From Phycisphaerae bacterium (lineage in GTDB: Bacteria > Planctomycetota > Phycisphaerae > UBA1845): a stretch of 41,892 nt of DNA. Shown here one piece after another: positions 24,129 to 32,430 of this stretch. A program made the translations under genes and the position numbers. Location of the stretch: contig JAJDDY010000015.1 of assembly GCA_029260075.1 (NCBI GenBank), positions 1 through 41,892 on the forward strand. The letters run 5' to 3'. Under the pieces are notes generated by a model. That model was not told where the DNA came from. It made no database searches and saw nothing but the letters and a program-made list of their open reading frames with translations. Within the stretch, counting starts at the first letter, position 1. Each line of letters opens with the position of its first letter.

Positions 24129-25709
24129 TCAGTCGAGTCGCGGAATGCGGAGTGTGTCTTCGAGCAAGTGCGGATCGTCGTGCACATAGTCATCCCAACG
24201 GATCCGCTGCGTGCCCCGTTTGCGCGGCTGACCCGCACTGAGCATTCCCGTAGGGGCCAGCAAGAATCCCTCGCGCCGCCCGGCGTTGTGGACCAGTCCG
24301 TCCGGACCGAACATGCTGCCCATGCCGTCACCTAGCGGAAGGCGATCGAGCATGTCGTAATGCACGAGGTCGTACGAAACATCTTCGACCATGTCCAGCA
24401 TATTGTACGACTCCGGTGTCTGAAACCTGACTTGGCAAACCTCGTGATAACCGGCGGCGGCTAGCACGAGTGGATGAGCAGGAGAGGCGTCCGCGTCGAA
24501 CGTATCAATCACGACCATATCGCGTTTCCCGACGGCGTGCTTCTCGACGGCGAAACGTTTGTCGGGCAACCTAGGACCCCAGGCTCGACGGGCAGCCAAC
24601 TCCACCGCGTCGGACACAAAGATTACGTAACCGCATCCGCAGTTCAGGGATGACTCGACGAACAGTGGATCGTCGTTATCGTCCAGCGTAATGCGAATCA
24701 TAGCGCCATCGATGTGGCCCGCGACCGGATCCTTGTCCGCCATCGCCGGTCGCTCCGAAAACCACCATACGTAATTGAGTTGCTGCAGCCGCTCCCCGCC
24801 AATCTTGGCCACTGTCGTGTACGTGTAGAGCGTGGGCTTCGCCGAATCGATGTGCACCTCAATCTTCTTTCCGTCGCGCGCGAGTCGAACGCCGCCAATT
24901 CTGTCGCTCCCCGCATCGTATGTGCGATTGGTGGGCCATTCCATCCCAATGATCGGAGCATACCTTTCGATAAGCGTGCGCTCCATGGTCTTGGCCGGTC
25001 GCCATACAGCCACGCGATGGAAGAGCTTTTGTGCTTTGGCCACACTCTTCTCAGATAGCTTAGCTTCTTCTCGCTCGATTCCTTTGGTGGTCCAGGATGC
25101 CGCCAGCGCAAGTAGGAAACGGCGCTGCGCTCGCCCTCGATCATCGGGCAGATCTTCAATACCGCTACGAATGGCATGAAGCCGTTCCACCAACTCCGGC
25201 GTAGCCAGAAGATCGATATCGGCCACGTGTCCTCGGCGCGCTGCGCTCGTAAGCGTGGCAGACTGCCCCACATACTGTAGATCCAACTCCAGCGCCACAC
25301 TGGCCATCGCCGCGAACTGAGCTTGCAGTGTAGCCACAGAAGCGTCGACGCCGGCGACCGCTGCGAGAGCGATTCGCGACTTCACGGACATTCGCGCGAT
25401 TTCATTCGCGGCAGCCGATTGACTCAGCGCGCTTGCACCCCGCAGCACCGCCATGGCCATCTGACGCTGAACGCGTTTGTCGGGTTGCTCGATAGCATCG
25501 TCGAGATCGCTAAGCAGCACAGCATTGAACCGATAGTAGGAAGAGACCGTAGTGTGACGGGCGGTCGCATCAGTCACACCCGTCCTCTCCGCATGGTATG
25601 CAATCGCCGGACCGAATTGCTTGGGCGCACATCCGCCCATGAGCAATGCACCCACGAGCAATCCCAGTGGCCACGATCGCAGTGTCCACGCACAAGAACA
25701 ATGTGTCAC
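24129..25709 (-). CDS. large predicted lipoprotein, function unknown
   Basis: A 526-residue protein with a signal peptide and lipobox LLMGGC (Cys27). Residues ~60-220 are helical and Ala-rich (RQMAMAVLRGASALSQSAAANEIARM and on). Residues ~280-526 look like a beta-rich globular domain with GKKIEVHIDSAKPTLYTYTT, LNYVWWFSERPAM, GHIDGAMIRITLDD, SSLNCGCGYVIFVSD and LVLAAAGYHEVCQVRFQ. I do not recognise the family. GTG 25709 has AGGGGA six bases upstream and lies 14 bases after the stop of the adenylating-enzyme gene, so the two are very likely co-transcribed. An envelope role for the pathway product, such as delivery or processing, is conceivable but not shown. Confidence 0.75.
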   Translation of the reverse strand: MTHCSCAWTLRSWPLGLLVGALLMGGCAPKQFGPAIAYHAERTGVTDATARHTTVSSYYRFNAVLLSDLDDAIEQPDKRVQRQMAMAVLRGASALSQSAAANEIARMSVKSRIALAAVAGVDASVATLQAQFAAMASVALELDLQYVGQSATLTSAARRGHVADIDLLATPELVERLHAIRSGIEDLPDDRGRAQRRFLLALAASWTTKGIEREEAKLSEKSVAKAQKLFHRVAVWRPAKTMERTLIERYAPIIGMEWPTNRTYDAGSDRIGGVRLARDGKKIEVHIDSAKPTLYTYTTVAKIGGERLQQLNYVWWFSERPAMADKDPVAGHIDGAMIRITLDDNDDPLFVESSLNCGCGYVIFVSDAVELAARRAWGPRLPDKRFAVEKHAVGKRDMVVIDTFDADASPAHPLVLAAAGYHEVCQVRFQTPESYNMLDMVEDVSYDLVHYDMLDRLPLGDGMGSMFGPDGLVHNAGRREGFLLAPTGMLSAGQPRKRGTQRIRWDDYVHDDPHLLEDTLRIPRLD

Positions 25710-25723
25710 AACAAGTCCCCTAA

Positions 25724-26821
25724 CTAATAGAGCGCAGCGCCAGCGACATTATGCAATGCGGCACGCGGACGCGGCGCTTCCACGCCCAAGAGCCTAAACG
25801 CGGTGGGCGCACCCGACGGCGGCTCACATAGCCGGCCGGTATCTCGTTCACAAACGTTAATGAGTAAGACCGTCTCATCCAATCTGGAAAAAACCAGGCG
25901 ACCTTCGGCACCCGCCCGGTCATAGCAAGGCCGCCCCGTTTCTTCGCCCTCTTCGGCAACAATACCGTAGAGTATGCGGTCTCCATGGGGGTAATACACT
26001 AACTCTCGGTCCACCGCGCCACTCAATTCCAGGCCGCAACCAAAGAGTGTGTTGCCATATCCGGACAAGTGGACGGCGTTTGGAAACGCTTCTGTTTGCA
26101 ATGCCCGCAGTTCGTTCGCGGCGATGGCCATCCCACCATAATGGACGCCGCGAATGCGATCGCGTTGTTCGCGATGCATCGAATCGGCCAGCGCACGAAC
26201 CACAACGGGTGTTGAAAAAAGAATCGTAATCGCCTGACAAGCTACGATCGCGAGGGCTTGATCGACGACGTGCTGAAGGTATCGCTTGGAAGCGAAGCTG
26301 CCGGCCGCGAGTTTCTTCGCCCATCGGGGATCGAAGTCCACGCTGAACGGATTCGCCGACCCGGTCGCGCGGGCAATCGCCTCCGCGGCGCGACCGATGA
26401 TGTGTGGGCCAGACGGCCCGACATACAACCACGTGCCCCCTGTCGGAAAAGCGACGTGTCTGCCGGCGGCCACGAACGGATCGACGAACGCCTCGCGAAA
26501 CTCGTGATTCGAATATGCCGTCCACGCCGGACGTCCCAGCGTGCCTCCGGTTTGAGCAACAATCAACTCGCGCTTGCGACGGCGCATCGAGCGTGGAAGA
26601 AAGTGATCGATAACGCGAGACGCAATATCACTTGGTTCCATGGTCGGCATCCGCGCAAGATCAGCCAGACAATCTACGTCAACGCGCGGATCGAATCCGA
26701 TTTCCTTGACACGATCCAGCCAATAGGGAGTGCCGCACCCCGGATCAAAATGGATCGCAAGAACCTTGCGGAGTCGGGCGTCAATATCAGGAACACTCTC
26801 TACCATCGCCGTACTACTCAT
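25724..26821 (-). CDS. LuxE/PaaK-like acyl-adenylating enzyme
   Basis: A 365-residue protein of the ANL (AMP-forming) superfamily. ELIVAQTGGTLGRPAW (~86-100) corresponds to the AMP-binding P-loop (TSGTTGxP), here TGGTLGRP. FPTGGTWLYVGPSGPHIIG, ILFSTPVVVRALADSM and HLSGYGNTLFGCGLE (adenine-pocket position) follow, then GEETGRPCYDRAGAEGRLVFSRLDE near the hinge. The short length without a full C-terminal subdomain resembles acyl-protein synthetase LuxE and phenylacetate-CoA-ligase-like proteins. It would activate a carboxylic acid as acyl-AMP and pass it to a thiol. The start overlaps the stop of the hydrolase gene by eight bases (ATGAGTAG), indicating translational coupling. The acid substrate is unknown. 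Confidence 0.75.
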   Translation of the reverse strand: MSSTAMVESVPDIDARLRKVLAIHFDPGCGTPYWLDRVKEIGFDPRVDVDCLADLARMPTMEPSDIASRVIDHFLPRSMRRRKRELIVAQTGGTLGRPAWTAYSNHEFREAFVDPFVAAGRHVAFPTGGTWLYVGPSGPHIIGRAAEAIARATGSANPFSVDFDPRWAKKLAAGSFASKRYLQHVVDQALAIVACQAITILFSTPVVVRALADSMHREQRDRIRGVHYGGMAIAANELRALQTEAFPNAVHLSGYGNTLFGCGLELSGAVDRELVYYPHGDRILYGIVAEEGEETGRPCYDRAGAEGRLVFSRLDETVLLINVCERDTGRLCEPPSGAPTAFRLLGVEAPRPRAALHNVAGAALY

Positions 26822-27515
26822 CTCGCAGGATATCCCGGTCGTCCAAGAAGCCCAGCACCGCTTGCGTCACTTCTTCTTCATGCCCGCGAAAAAAGTGGTC
26901 GCCGGCCGACAATTGGATTCGCGTCTTGGGTTCGCGAAGCGCGTCAACCCAAGCGGTTGCCTCGGATACACTGCAGGTAAAGTCATTGTCACTGTGTACT
27001 ACGAGTAGCGGAACCGGAGCGTCGGACAACGCATCGAACGTGTGCCGCTTAGGATTGGGGGAAATCAACACGATCGCTTGGGCATACGACTCCTGAAGAT
27101 GGTGGGCAACAGTCCAACAACCGAAACTATATCCGATCAGAAGCAGTGGCGCGTCGCACGAATTCCGAAGCCACGCTATGGCCGATTTCGTATCTTCGCA
27201 CCAGTCCTGCTCCGCCGGAAGTGTGCCGTCTCGCCAAAATGCCGACATGGCTTCCGGCCAATCTTCCGGACCGCCTTCACTGTCGCCGACGCCGCCATAG
27301 TTGAATGTCAGCGCCACGACGCCGCGCCTCGCCAGTGCGTCCGCCATGGCACGGACGATATTGTTCTGCATATCGCCGCCGAGGAATGGATGTGGTCCGG
27401 CCATTAGCGCGCAGGCCCTCACCTCACCCAAAGCGTACGTCAATGTACCTTCAAGCGCCCGCCCGCAACTGGGTATGCGAACGCCCTCTTCGATTGCTGC
27501 CGCCGCGCTCAACAT
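26814..27515 (-). CDS. alpha/beta hydrolase
   Basis: A 233-residue serine hydrolase. The oxyanion/HG region is AGPHPFLGGDMQNN, the nucleophile elbow is GYSFG, the acid is the Asp of HSDNDFTCS, and the His is in SAGDHFFRGHEEEV, completing a Ser-Asp-His triad. FNYGGVGDSEGG is the usual loop after strand 4 in dienelactone-hydrolase-like and short-chain alpha/beta hydrolases. Possible tasks are thioesterase or esterase release of an acyl intermediate. The start ATG 27515 overlaps the stop of the SDR gene by seven bases (ATGTTGA), and its own stop overlaps the next start by eight, so it is translationally coupled on both sides. Confidence 0.85.
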   Translation of the reverse strand: MLSAAAAIEEGVRIPSCGRALEGTLTYALGEVRACALMAGPHPFLGGDMQNNIVRAMADALARRGVVALTFNYGGVGDSEGGPEDWPEAMSAFWRDGTLPAEQDWCEDTKSAIAWLRNSCDAPLLLIGYSFGCWTVAHHLQESYAQAIVLISPNPKRHTFDALSDAPVPLLVVHSDNDFTCSVSEATAWVDALREPKTRIQLSAGDHFFRGHEEEVTQAVLGFLDDRDILRDE

Positions 27516-29029
27516 GCCAAAGCCGAGTCCTTTTCGCCGACCACCGGAAATTCCTTGATGAATTCACCAATGATCGGAACCATTTTCAAAGCCCGCTCCA
27601 CATCGCCGGTCATTTCGGCGCTGCCGTGGAAGAACACGTCCTGCAGCGGTCTGCAGCAAGCCACAACGTCCACAAGGTCCTCGTACGATAAGAGATACTC
27701 AAACTCGGCTTGCAGGTTGCACGGTACGGCGTGCGTCTCCTCCAGTTGACCGTTGCGGAATCGACTTACCCAACTTCCGCCAGGAGCTCCTTTGATCGTA
27801 TACTGTACAACGGCGGTCAGGTCTTCGACCTTTGCGACTGCGGAACGGGGGACGGCGTCAGGTAGAAACTCCTCGAAGTACCACGCGGGGTCGAATCCGC
27901 CACGACGTGACCGGAAGTCGGTCCTCTCGCCAGACGCCCGACCCCAGTTGGTCTCCTGCGCGTACTTCAAACACCGGGCAAAAGACGCGCCGTCGATCAA
28001 GCGCATTCCTGCCGGCAAGCCTGTTGTACACTCCGAGTCGAACGTCAGACCATTTCGAAAGTAATCAAGACAAACGTTGCCCAGCGAATAAAACAGGTCT
28101 TCGTAGTGGTTCGCGTCTTGGAGTGGCCAACTCGCATCACTGAACCGTCCGCCACCGATATCGAAGTATTCCTCCAGCCAACCCTTCACCTCTTGATGCG
28201 TCGGCGGATCAGAGTTTGTAATGTGATGCACGGACGACGCGCCCGACGAATGCAGCGCCAGTCTCACTATGTGTTCCGCGGCCCAGTTGACGGGGATCAC
28301 ATTACACGTAGCGTCCGCACGGCCAAGAATCCGAAGGGGTATCTGACGGCGGTCTGCTGACTCGCTACTGTCCATAGCCCGCGCGAGAATCTCAGTCGCT
28401 CTGGCCACGACGTACAACCCCTGCATAGCACTGGCTCGGCCGGACTCGCCGTCACCAAAAAGGATTGACGGTCGACAGATCGTGGCGACGCCGAATTGTT
28501 TCGCCCAATCCCACACGAGCGTCTCGGCTTCCCATTTGGATCGCTCGTAGTCGTTTCGTACGGGCGGAACTGTTGGGTAGAATGCCTCCGGAAGATGCCC
28601 CGCCATGGCACCGCATACATACGCTGTGCTAACGTAGACGAATCGGCCAACACCCGCTTCCGCCGCCAGCGAAAGCAGTTCGCGCGTGCCGTTGACATTT
28701 GTCCTTGCCGGTTCACTTGACCCGTTGGTATGAAACACCGTATTGCCCGCGGCGTGCAAGACCAAGTCGGCACCGCGTATGTCGTCCACGCCGAGTGATT
28801 CCGGAAGTGCCCCTTCCACAACCACGACCCGTCCGTCCGCGATCAGCGCCGAGAGATTCAACCCGAGTTCTCCAAGTAGTTTGCGTAGACGCGTGGTGCT
28901 ATCCTGTATGGGGGGACGGAGCAGGACGCGACAGCAGACGTTGGGATTGGCTAGCAAATCAGCGAGGACGTAGTGGCCCAGGAATCCGGTGGCACCGGTG
29001 AGAAACACTACGGTGCGATCAGCGCTCAT
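27509..29029 (-). CDS. SDR-family reductase fused to an SCP2-like lipid-binding domain
   Basis: A 506-residue two-domain protein. Residues ~5-290 form an extended short-chain dehydrogenase of the thioester-reductase / male-sterility (NAD_binding_4) type: TGATGFLG (11-18) binds NAD(P), LVLHAAGNTVF follows, Ser and Tyr161-x3-Lys165 (STAYVCG, YERSK) form the active site, and RPSILFGD completes the motif set. Residues ~385-490 (YTIKGAPGGSWVSRF, LQAEFEYLLSYEDLVDVVAC, FFHGSAEMTGDVERALKM) resemble SCP2 sterol-carrier domains, which bind acyl chains or lipids. Inferred role: reduction of an activated acyl group held or presented by the SCP2-like domain. The start overlaps the radical SAM stop as ATGA. 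SCP2 assignment is by pattern and less certain than SDR. Confidence 0.8.
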   Translation of the reverse strand: MSADRTVVFLTGATGFLGHYVLADLLANPNVCCRVLLRPPIQDSTTRLRKLLGELGLNLSALIADGRVVVVEGALPESLGVDDIRGADLVLHAAGNTVFHTNGSSEPARTNVNGTRELLSLAAEAGVGRFVYVSTAYVCGAMAGHLPEAFYPTVPPVRNDYERSKWEAETLVWDWAKQFGVATICRPSILFGDGESGRASAMQGLYVVARATEILARAMDSSESADRRQIPLRILGRADATCNVIPVNWAAEHIVRLALHSSGASSVHHITNSDPPTHQEVKGWLEEYFDIGGGRFSDASWPLQDANHYEDLFYSLGNVCLDYFRNGLTFDSECTTGLPAGMRLIDGASFARCLKYAQETNWGRASGERTDFRSRRGGFDPAWYFEEFLPDAVPRSAVAKVEDLTAVVQYTIKGAPGGSWVSRFRNGQLEETHAVPCNLQAEFEYLLSYEDLVDVVACCRPLQDVFFHGSAEMTGDVERALKMVPIIGEFIKEFPVVGEKDSALAC

Positions 29030-31284
29030 GATCGAATCTCGCTGAGCGACAGCTTGATCAGTCGTCCGTTTCCAGCGGCCACGCCGCGCGCCAGGGAGGA
29101 CGTGTCGGCGAGGGCGCCGTTACATGAAGAGCCCGCACCAGCCGTACATCCGAAGCAGTGGGCAGCCGTGTTGATCAAACGAGACCGAATCGCGTCGCCG
29201 TGGAGATCGCGGATATGCTTTGGGTGACCTTCACGGAGGGGGACATCCATCATTTGATTGAAATCGCAATCGTACAAACTTCCGTCGTATCCCACTGAAA
29301 TCGTGCGTCGACACATCATGTTGTGCGTAGTGGCGGGATTGAATGCACGCACGAGCTCAGTCATATACGCCGACAACCGCCCGTTGCGCTTCAGATACTT
29401 CTCGAACCGGTTGATTGGCATATTGTTCATCGCAAAAAGCCGGTCGAACACGATCCCATAGCGATCGGACAACGCCTTCTTGTACTCAGCTTCCAAGTCA
29501 TCTTGCGAAGCTCCGAGTTCGGTCTCGGCCGGGTTCCATACCAGATTCAGTGTGAGTCCCGTATTCCGTTTCCCATATCCCAACTCGTTCAGCTTACGTA
29601 TTCCCGCAATGCTCTTGGCGAAACTACCGGTCCCCCGTTGACCATCAGCAGTGCCCTCGTCGACGGACGGAAGTGAAGCGCAAACCTCAATGCCGTGTTC
29701 CGCTAGAAATACGGGCAGGTCTTCATAACCTGGTTCAAATAAGATCGTCAAATTGCACCGGTCGACGACGTGGCAACCGAGCTTCGTGGCCGAACGGGCC
29801 AAGTACCGAAAATGAGGATTCATTTCGGGAGCGCCGCCGGTGATGTCGAGCGTCGCAATATCGAGCCGGGTCAGCGCAGAGAGTACGAAGTCGACAGTCT
29901 CGCGCGTCATTTCTTCGGTTCTATTGGGTCCGGCATCGACGTGGCAATGCTGGCACGCCTGATTGCATTTGCGCCCTAGGTTGACCATGAGTGTCGACAA
30001 ACCGAGCGCTCGAAGTTCACTCGGTTCTCGATGGGCCGCATGTCCTGCAAAACATCGCCCCGCGATATTGTCGATCGCCTGAGCGGGGAGTACCACGGCA
30101 GCACGACCAGCGATCGCTACGTCTGTCGTGCCCCTGCGTGACACTGATCGTTTCTTGGTCGCAAGATCGTGACTATCGAACAGCGAAGCCATCGCGTTCC
30201 AGAAAGCGCCGATCCAATTGTCGCTCGCAACAGCCAGCCCGCGTTCCAGTTCGTCCAACCAAAACCGCGACCACGCGCTTCGTCGCCACGAGCGATACGC
30301 AGACTTGGCCACATCACCGGCCGCGCCAGGTTGCGGCAGTGGCAAGCCGAACGCCACGCCACCTTTAAGAAACTGGATTTCCGATTCGGGACCGGCGGCG
30401 AGGCAATGCGAAATGGCCACGCTTCGCGAAGGGACGTGATAGGTGAACGAAACGCCAACAAGCGATCCGGCCTGTATCAACAGGGCATCGGTCGGAAATA
30501 CTACCTGAACGAACTCATCGTCCAAGCGAGATACCAGACGGGGGCGTTCGCTCACAGCGAATCCTCCACGTCGAGCATACGCGACCTCGACGCCCCACTC
30601 ATCGCTGGCGAGCACCTCGGCTACCACGGCTTTGTTCGGGTTATCCAATGGCGCGGTGGACTCAAACGGCATCGCGACAGCCGCCGCGCGTGGAAGGTAC
30701 GGATCCGGACCGTCGAAGAATGGACTCCCCCACGTACACTCAGTACACCCGGCACAGAAGTAAAGACGCTGCAGTGACCAGTAGTATCGTTCTCGCCATC
30801 GCCGACTCGCTTCGTCGACCCCGACGTCAGAAACATCCTGATGGAAACGATCCCAAATCGCTTGCTTGTGTTCGATGATGCGCCGACTCGCTCGTTCGCC
30901 ATCATCGTCCGCTTGCGACTGTGGTGAGGCCATCGGTCCGTCAGGATATCGAACGAGGGGATTCACACCGGGGCCGGCGTGCATCGGATGCGCGTATAGG
31001 GTTCGCTCCGTCCGGCGATCATAAAGGCACACAACCGACACGATCGCGCCGTCCTCCACAGGTCCGCCCGTCACCGGGAACATCAGACGGACCAGGTAGC
31101 CGGAGAGATCCTTGCGCACAATCGGTTGCGGATCGACTTGTAAGTGTTGGCGCTCAAGCACAAACCGCAGTGCGTGCATCGGCTTGCTGTCGAGGACTCC
31201 TTCTACCAGATCCACCGCCTCGGCAGAGCGCGATCCGAGTATCGGCAGCGACGTAAGCGCCAGATCTTTGCGCATACGGTGCAT
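29026..31284 (-). CDS. radical SAM protein, ArsS-type, with large N-terminal extension
   Basis: 752 residues. Residues ~425-752 match the ArsS family (radical SAM plus Cys-rich C-terminal domain): LMVNLGRKCNQACQHCHVDA carries the CX3CX2C cluster motif (Cys440, 444, 447). LDITGGAPEMNPHFRYLA, LTLNLVWNP, LFAMNNMPINRF, SVGYDGSLYDCDFNQM and HCFGCTAGAGSSC complete it. ArsS is implicated in arsenosugar synthesis, and some family members are selenoproteins; here all positions are Cys. Residues 1-~425 are not part of usual ArsS. They contain two beta-rich blocks (SGYLVRLMFPVTGG...VSVVCLYDR; EFVQVVFPTDALL...VGVSFTYHV) and a CAGCTEC motif, which I cannot assign. ATG 31284 overlaps the stop of a small upstream frame (TAATG). 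No arsM methyltransferase is nearby, so arsenic chemistry is not established. Confidence 0.85.
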   Translation of the reverse strand: MHRMRKDLALTSLPILGSRSAEAVDLVEGVLDSKPMHALRFVLERQHLQVDPQPIVRKDLSGYLVRLMFPVTGGPVEDGAIVSVVCLYDRRTERTLYAHPMHAGPGVNPLVRYPDGPMASPQSQADDDGERASRRIIEHKQAIWDRFHQDVSDVGVDEASRRWRERYYWSLQRLYFCAGCTECTWGSPFFDGPDPYLPRAAAVAMPFESTAPLDNPNKAVVAEVLASDEWGVEVAYARRGGFAVSERPRLVSRLDDEFVQVVFPTDALLIQAGSLVGVSFTYHVPSRSVAISHCLAAGPESEIQFLKGGVAFGLPLPQPGAAGDVAKSAYRSWRRSAWSRFWLDELERGLAVASDNWIGAFWNAMASLFDSHDLATKKRSVSRRGTTDVAIAGRAAVVLPAQAIDNIAGRCFAGHAAHREPSELRALGLSTLMVNLGRKCNQACQHCHVDAGPNRTEEMTRETVDFVLSALTRLDIATLDITGGAPEMNPHFRYLARSATKLGCHVVDRCNLTILFEPGYEDLPVFLAEHGIEVCASLPSVDEGTADGQRGTGSFAKSIAGIRKLNELGYGKRNTGLTLNLVWNPAETELGASQDDLEAEYKKALSDRYGIVFDRLFAMNNMPINRFEKYLKRNGRLSAYMTELVRAFNPATTHNMMCRRTISVGYDGSLYDCDFNQMMDVPLREGHPKHIRDLHGDAIRSRLINTAAHCFGCTAGAGSSCNGALADTSSLARGVAAGNGRLIKLSLSEIRS

Positions 31285-31475
31285 TACGAGCGGTCCCCCA
31301 GCGCGTCGTGATTGGGTTCTAACGCAGTTTTTTGACGTTCAGCTTGGCAGGCCGGACCTAGTTGCGCTGCGGATGCAGCGCTTTCGCCGGCTCGGCCCAG
31401 ATCCTGCCGCCTCGGTACGGGTCGACGGCGCCGTAAGAGTTCGGGCAATCGATCGACGCGGTTCGCACGGTTCAT
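31284..31475 (-). CDS. possible small protein (63 aa) coupled to the radical SAM gene
   Basis: A 63-codon frame lies exactly between two genes. Its ATG (31475-31473) shares a base with the upstream TGA stop (TGATG), GGAGG lies seven bases before it, and its TAA shares two bases with the radical SAM ATG (TAATG). The peptide is arginine-rich at the N-terminus (MNRANRVDRLPELLRRRRPV), then Ala/Gln-rich with one Cys, and ends HDALGDRS. I recognise no family. The double start/stop overlap and strong ribosome-binding site suggest real translation; it may be a coupling leader or a short partner. Low-complexity composition keeps confidence modest. Confidence 0.4.
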   Translation of the reverse strand: MNRANRVDRLPELLRRRRPVPRRQDLGRAGESAASAAQLGPACQAERQKTALEPNHDALGDRS

Positions 31476-31957
31476 CAACACACCTCCGTTGCCTTGAGCG
31501 GATCCCCATGCGGCGCCGCGGAGGCGGTAACGAGCTCGCACGCAGCAAGGTACTCTGCAGCGAACTCCGGCGGAAACACTTCGAGAAGGTATTCGTTTTC
31601 GATCCAAAACTCGATGACGCGAAAAACCCGCCGGCGGTGAACCTCCGCGCGCCAGCCATAATTCGCCGCGACTTCGAACACGCGAGCGGCGTCGCAGGAC
31701 ACGCGTATGGCCGTGTGTGACCCAGAGAGCGCCCTGGGTGTGTCGCGATCCATTAGCTGACACGGTTCCCCCTGTTCACCGGGTGAGAGCTCGATTTCTT
31801 TGCGGTACAGCTCGATCAACGCTCCCGGCGCGCCCAGCATCACGAAGTAGCACCCCGCGTGCAGAAAATCGTAGATGGCATTATCGACGAGTTCGGCCAA
31901 TGCTTTCGCCACCAGCTTCGGGTCTCGAACAGGTATGGACGTATGTAATATGTGCAT
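31475..31957 (-). CDS. small VOC/glyoxalase-like protein
   Basis: 160 residues. MHILHTSIPVRDPKLVAKALAEL resembles the first strand-helix of VOC-superfamily proteins. GCYFVMLGAPGALIELYRKE follows, and HTAIRVSCDAARVFEVAANYGW and IEFWIENEYLLEVFPPEF look like the second babb module ending in the usual glutamate-bearing strand. The assignment is fold-level only; no activity can be inferred. It is the first gene of the minus-strand string, with about 470 bp of divergent spacer to the histidine kinase gene, so the operon promoter should lie between 31958 and 32430. Confidence 0.6.
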   Translation of the reverse strand: MHILHTSIPVRDPKLVAKALAELVDNAIYDFLHAGCYFVMLGAPGALIELYRKEIELSPGEQGEPCQLMDRDTPRALSGSHTAIRVSCDAARVFEVAANYGWRAEVHRRRVFRVIEFWIENEYLLEVFPPEFAAEYLAACELVTASAAPHGDPLKATEVC

Positions 31958-32430
31958 CGGGTATGCCGCTCGCTGGGGTTATCAATGAAATTGATTCAAA
32001 GAATCTGGCCGCCTGTTCGACGAATCACATCCGGCCGCAAATTCGTCAAGGCCTTAGGAAGTTTGCCGCCTCCGTGCGGGCAAAGACATTATACTCCAAA
32101 TCCAGACTGCCGACGCACTTCGGCGGCCCGCTTAGAAGTAATCGGTTGCGTGCTCGGACTGACACGCTCCGGGTCGAGGAACGGACACGACGATCGCGTG
32201 TACGGCGATCGTTCGCAAATGTCCTCGTTCCGTCTATTGTGCGCCCCCGCTTCCCCCCCGGAAAACACGGTCGTGTATAACCCGACACGAATGGCATGCC
32301 TGCGACTACTTCGGCGTATTCTATCCCGAATATCGACAGTGTCCCAAGTTTCTGCAAGAATTGCAGTAGGTTCATGTGCAAGGCGCAATGACGTTATGAT
32401 ACGGGCGCAATCCACCAGTGGAGAGGCCGC
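31958..32430. other. divergent intergenic region (promoters of the lipid-like operon and the two-component system)
   Basis: There is no credible gene in this ~470 bp. Frames on both strands lack motifs and ribosome-binding sites. By position it should carry the promoter for the minus-strand operon and that for the kinase gene. I see no unambiguous -35/-10 pair. Confidence 0.5.

Noticed and set aside
26258-26980. 240-codon plus-strand frame
   Set aside because: It is antisense to the adenylating-enzyme and hydrolase genes, which have clear motifs and coupled starts.
29026-31284. Second selenoprotein in the ArsS-type gene
   Set aside because: Some family members carry Sec, but this gene has no in-frame TGA; the C-terminal CFGCTAG and GSSC positions are all Cys, so it is not a selenoprotein.
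29026-31284. Arsenosugar biosynthesis operon
   Set aside because: Only the radical SAM homolog points that way; no arsenite methyltransferase, arsenic transporter or ArsR regulator is present, and the gene is fused to an unrelated extension.
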